In this document: one piece after another, positions 62,977 through 64,000 of the stretch
How positions within the stretch are numbered: position 1 is the first letter of the stretch
How the letters are laid out: the number at the start of each line of letters is the position of its first letter
Source: Pseudanabaena sp. PCC 6802
Lineage (GTDB): Bacteria > Cyanobacteriota > Cyanobacteriia > Pseudanabaenales > Pseudanabaenaceae
Assembly (NCBI RefSeq): GCF_000332175.1
Contig: NZ_KB235910.1
Location: 1-64,000 of the forward strand
Reading direction: 5' to 3'
Length of the DNA stretch: 64,000 nucleotides
Position numbers and translations under genes: made by a program
Notes under the pieces: model-generated
What the model was told of the DNA's origin: nothing
Databases searched by the model: none
What the model saw: the letters and a program-made list of their open reading frames with translations, nothing else

Positions 62977-64000
62977 TTATCTCACTTCCACGCTCTCGAT
63001 GATATTGGTGCGAGGGTTGTGATTGAGCGTAACGCGGTAGCTGCCATCGGGGTTAACCAGCGTGAAAACTACACGACCTCTACCGTCAAGGGAGGGTTGG
63101 TAGCCAGCAAACCGAATTTGCGAGATCGCCTGCTCGATGCGTCGCCCCACAAATTGCCGTTCTACTCTCTGCCTGAGCCGTTCTGCCGAGGGATTGGGGG
63201 AATATTGAGGATCGTCGCTATCCTCACCAATCCGTCGAATTACCGCCGATGCGACCGCATCATTGAAGTTAGTCAAATTGTGACGACCGGGTTGCAAGGT
63301 AATCGAGTTTCCACTCTGGTTGTATCCCGTATATAAAGTGACTTCGTATCCCTTCGGTACGATGACGCTGGATATACGCCTGGTAAAGTAGGGCGGGACG
63401 GCATAATAGCCAGTTCTGTCCACTACCAGGCGATCGCCTCTGTAATTAAAGTCATCGAAAAACTGTACTTCTCTGCGACCTGGAATTGGAGCATTATCAG
63501 GATTGTTTGCCTCTTGTACGTCTCTAACCACGAGCGATGACACTACGTCATTGAACCCGGTCAAATTATGGCGACCAGCCCTGAGTACAATCGATCGCCC
63601 CCCCCGCTCGTAATGTTCGTAGAGAGTGACCTCGTATCCCTTGGGAACGATAATACTAGAGAGGCGATTGTCGAAGTAGCGGGGAATAGCATAGTAACCC
63701 GTGCGATCTACTACCAGGCGATCGCCCTGATAGTCAAAATCCTGATAGAGTTGCACTTCTCTGCGACCGGGGATGGGAGTGGGATTCTCAGCACTAATCT
63801 GTCTAATTACGACAGAGGAAATTCTGTCATTGAATCTACTAACATTATGACGGCCAGCCCCTAGCTTAATAGAGCGCCCAGCCTGGTTGTAATCTTCATA
63901 GAGAGTAACTTCGTAGCCGCTGGGGACGATCAAACTGGAGATCTTGTCGTTGAAGTAACCGGGCATGGCGTAGTAACCCAGAGTATCGACCTTTAGACGC
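62977..64000 (-). CDS. Beta/gamma-crystallin repeat protein (5' end beyond the window)
   Basis: The frame is open to the right edge, so the N-terminus is missing; at least 341 residues are seen. Three long repeats of about 90 residues alternate the patterns GRREVQLYQDFDYQGDRLVV and KGYEVTLYEHYERGGRSI, each ending in a calcium-type motif: NDKISS, NDRISS, DNRLSS and NDVVSS, with degenerate TRRISS and NDAVAS in the last pair. Such proteins bind calcium and may act as extracellular or structural proteins. A C-terminal domain of about 80 residues (RQFVGRRIEQAISQIRFAGY) follows, unrelated to crystallin. Conservation of the motif falls from N- to C-terminal repeats. Confidence 0.88.
   Translation of the reverse strand, partial: RLKVDTLGYYAMPGYFNDKISSLIVPSGYEVTLYEDYNQAGRSIKLGAGRHNVSRFNDRISSVVIRQISAENPTPIPGRREVQLYQDFDYQGDRLVVDRTGYYAIPRYFDNRLSSIIVPKGYEVTLYEHYERGGRSIVLRAGRHNLTGFNDVVSSLVVRDVQEANNPDNAPIPGRREVQFFDDFNYRGDRLVVDRTGYYAVPPYFTRRISSVIVPKGYEVTLYTGYNQSGNSITLQPGRHNLTNFNDAVASAVIRRIGEDSDDPQYSPNPSAERLRQRVERQFVGRRIEQAISQIRFAGYQPSLDGRGRVVFTLVNPDGSYRVTLNHNPRTNIIESVEVR

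Noticed and set aside
1-64000. tRNA or rRNA genes
   Set aside because: No T-loop GTTCAAATC-type motif within a cloverleaf and no rRNA-like stretch was noticed in the gene gaps; a scan with tRNAscan-SE would settle it.

Overview
The window is chromosomal DNA of a cyanobacterium. The evidence is the very frequent octamer GCGATCGC (HIP1), the nitrogen regulator NtcA with a matching GTA-N8-TAC site at its own promoter, a CYP120-type P450, DUF4278 and Uma2-family proteins, and ctaA/ctaB. The genus cannot be fixed from the sequence alone. mreBCD and rodA argue for a rod-shaped or filamentous cell.

Layout. 1-3134 is an accessory region: an IS110-like transposase tail, then a small chromosomal integron read leftward. 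The integron has intI on the + strand, an attI region, cassette 1 with a well-formed attC, and cassette 2 cut by the IS. 3195-14294 is mostly housekeeping and signalling: a sugar ABC ATPase, an orphan kinase, a zinc metallopeptidase, an acyl-CoA synthetase/acetyltransferase, a Uma2 protein, a broken SIMPL copy and a CACHE-PAS two-component pair. 14295-20284 is a second accessory stretch of small, mostly secreted or membrane proteins (DUF4278, a duplicated pair, CAP, an SH3-like protein, a broken META gene), an MntA-HepT toxin-antitoxin pair and an IS630 element. 20464-33178 holds SIMPL, hemH, a glycerol-dehydrogenase-like enzyme, LD-carboxypeptidase, mreBCD, an orphan peptide-type permease, an aldo/keto reductase, two nucleases and HU. 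33380-39349 holds a RarA-methyltransferase fusion behind a membrane-anchored coiled-coil/BRCT protein, then coaE. 40071-64000 holds pyrE-DUF58, a P450, a lipid kinase, rsmD-rodA, an ECF sigma/anti-sigma/CpxP-like module, ctaA and ctaB, a CorC-like protein, a GT39-type glycosyltransferase, metK, ntcA, an M61 peptidase and a beta/gamma-crystallin repeat protein cut by the window edge.

A striking overlay is a set of about 15 dispersed, roughly 100-bp, GC-rich elements with two internal hairpins. They have at least three kinds of terminal inverted repeat (families A, B and C). One copy is an A/B hybrid, and some copies supply the stop codon or C-terminus of neighbouring genes (coaE, the broken SIMPL copy).

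The best candidates for new biology are the cyanobacterial integron with membrane-protein cassettes, the RarA-methyltransferase plus membrane-anchored BRCT protein pair, the end-swapping dual-hairpin repeats, and a cluster of small secreted proteins behind a tandem repeat and a palindrome. No tRNA, rRNA or CRISPR array was seen.
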